Positions 39,428 through 40,551 of a stretch of 40,551 bases of DNA are shown here, piece after piece. The notes below the pieces were generated by a model. It was not told the origin of the DNA. It searched no databases and saw nothing but the letters and a program-made list of their open reading frames with translations. Each line of letters starts with the position of its first letter. Positions within the stretch are counted from its first letter, which is position 1. The stretch lies in contig VGEB01000017.1 in the NCBI GenBank assembly GCA_016869435.1, positions 1-40,551 of the forward strand. The letters run 5' to 3'. Origin of the DNA: Alphaproteobacteria bacterium. Its GTDB lineage: Bacteria; Pseudomonadota; Alphaproteobacteria; Rhizobiales; Beijerinckiaceae. The translations under genes and the position numbers were made by a program.

Positions 39428-39824
39428 TTCCTGTATAATCTTCAATTTGTTTCTTCGCAAATCCGCGAGCTAAAGACTTTAGTAAATCAAAAGAAAATGA
39501 CCCGGCAGATTGGGCTCCATCCTTCGTTTTTCGCCATATTTCATTGTCCCTGACTTCATCCAAAAATTCATGTCCACACCACGTTAGCTCAATGAAACCA
39601 TATTCAATGTGACCGCAGATATATCCTTCCGATGTTATGAGCCCAGCATCCGTCATTTTCTTAATAAGATATAATATTTCTTCCGATCTATCTTGATGAT
39701 CTTTTATGATAGCAACAGATGAAGTTGGTTCTGTAGATTTCTCTACAGCAATAAGTATTTCCCTTACTAAATCCATATCACGCTTCACGTCAAAATCCTC
39801 GTCGGAAAAATGCTCCACCAGCAT
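39411..39824 (-). CDS. DUF2513 family protein
   Basis: A 137-residue protein of the DUF2513 family: VKRDMDLVREILIAVEKSTE near the start, YLIKKMTDAGLITSEGY in the middle, then FIELTWCGHEFLDEVRDNEI and WRKTKD. Family members occur on prophages and mobile elements and look like winged-helix proteins; function unknown. Two starts are possible. ATG 39824 has GGAGGG upstream, and GTG 39788, where family members usually begin, has GAGGA seven bases before it. The gene is much more AT-rich than everything around it, a clear sign of foreign origin. Confidence 0.8.
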   Translation of the reverse strand: MLVEHFSDEDFDVKRDMDLVREILIAVEKSTEPTSSVAIIKDHQDRSEEILYLIKKMTDAGLITSEGYICGHIEYGFIELTWCGHEFLDEVRDNEIWRKTKDGAQSAGSFSFDLLKSLARGFAKKQIEDYTGIKLDI

Positions 39825-39948
39825 GACAAGCCCTCCCGTTTCGTGTAGCCTAAAGGCTCACGACGATGGGCTTCGTCATCCGGTCTAAGCGGGGTTGCCG
39901 CCCCGCCGACCACCTTACAAGATAATCAAGATGTTGTCGGCGCGCCAG

Positions 39949-40551
39949 TCACGCCGCAACATGCCGTTGCCAATATCCCGTGAAATCCGGGCTGGCCTTT
40001 TTCTTCGTCATTAGAGACGCAAGGCGCTCAACCTGTTCGCCGTTGCTCATGCGGCGGTGATCCTCGCGCCATGACGCTTCCTGCGCATAACGGAGCAAAT
40101 AGACGCCCGCGACGTGGTGGTGATGGCCGATCTCGGCGCGGCGCAGGCGCGAGAAATAGGACTCGGCGTCGTTCGTGCACGCGCCGTCCGCGCTATAAGC
40201 CTCTTCATGATTGATCCGGCGCATCTCGAAATGGCTGTGAAGGGCGTTCCATGCGCCGGCTTCGTCGGCATGGACGATTGAGCCTTTGACGATGCGCGCG
40301 CGAATGAAATCGAGTGCATGGCCTTCCGAGCGGAAGACGGCCGGAACGGAGCGTCCGTCGCGGGCGCGGACGATGACGACGCATTGACGCTTGCCGGTCT
40401 GATTGATGGCAAGACGACGATCACGGCGGTTTTCGCGGTTATTAGCCGGCTTAACGTAGCCGCCGAAGTAGCCGCCGTCGATTTCCACTTCCTCGCCGGC
40501 GCCGCCGACAACGCGGCCCTTCATTTCTTCGGCCATCGCTTCGCGCAGCTT
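39949..40551 (-). mobile_element. IS1595-family (ISXO2-like) transposase, 5' end outside the window
   Basis: The frame runs off the right edge and encodes the last 200 residues of a transposase. DDE-domain features are EVEIDGGYFGGYVKPANNRE (first acidic residue), IVHADEAGAWNALHSHFEMR (second) and GACTNDAESYFSRLRRAEIG (third region with the Asn-x-x-Glu pattern). The N-terminal zinc ribbon is expected outside the window. The stop is followed by a GC-rich inverted motif near 39885-39915 (GGGGTTGCCGCCCC) that may be part of the element end, but I could not confirm a terminal repeat. The element bounds the accessory segment. Confidence 0.85.

Noticed and set aside
1-40551. CRISPR array, tRNA or rRNA genes
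   Set aside because: No regularly spaced direct repeats and no cloverleaf or rRNA sequence was recognised on either strand by eye.

Overview
The window looks like chromosomal DNA of a GC-rich alphaproteobacterial (Hyphomicrobiales) methylotroph, most likely a methanotroph of the Methylocystis/Methylosinus type. The organism call is an inference. It rests on a complete fhcBADC operon (tetrahydromethanopterin-dependent C1 oxidation), a lanmodulin gene, an orphan PQQ precursor gene, a Lut/Ped-type lanthanide ABC transport cluster, phosphatidylcholine synthase, and typical rhizobial interspersed palindromic repeats.

Layout. 1-1.6 kb: an IS3-family remnant that cuts a small host gene, followed by an FkbM-type methyltransferase. 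2-6.5 kb: housekeeping genes rsfS-rlmH, a quinone oxidoreductase overlapping pcs, and a divergent UbiH-like flavoprotein hydroxylase. 6.5-15 kb: one long minus-strand series reading fhcB-fhcA-fhcD-fhcC, a small cysteine-rich protein, putA and hsp20. 15.4-16 kb: a two-repeat peptidoglycan-binding protein. 16.2-25.7 kb: the most interesting block, with pqqA (25 codons), a diheme cytochrome c peroxidase, a NarL-type response regulator and divergent histidine kinase, a SpoIIAA-like protein, a DUF1614 membrane protein, lanM, and then a four-gene ABC system (periplasmic binding protein, YVTN beta-propeller, ATPase, ABC-2 permease) followed by a tiny His-rich exported protein. 25.7-28.5 kb: an exported protein of unknown function, infC with a probable AUU start, an alpha/beta hydrolase and an FmdB zinc ribbon. 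28.6-34.7 kb: acyl-CoA dehydrogenase, glpD, a DEAD-box helicase and MgtC. 34.7-40.5 kb: an accessory, partly lower-GC segment with a membrane-anchored serine-hydrolase-like protein, an orphan DGQHR (DndB-like) protein, a 5'-truncated glycosyltransferase, an unknown gene, a DUF2513 gene and an IS1595-family transposase running off the right edge.

How it fits together. The Fhc complex converts formyl-H4MPT to formate. Upstream of that, PQQ methanol dehydrogenases need PQQ (pqqA makes the precursor peptide) and, for the XoxF type, lanthanides. LanM binds lanthanides in the periplasm and the Lut/PedA1A2BC-type transporter moves them or signals their presence. The two-component pair in the same block is a natural candidate regulator. 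No methanol dehydrogenase gene, TonB receptor or pqqBCDE lies in the window.

Interspersed palindromic repeats have inserted at unusual places: inside the signal-peptide region of the YVTN gene, between the transporter genes, and in frame inside glpD.
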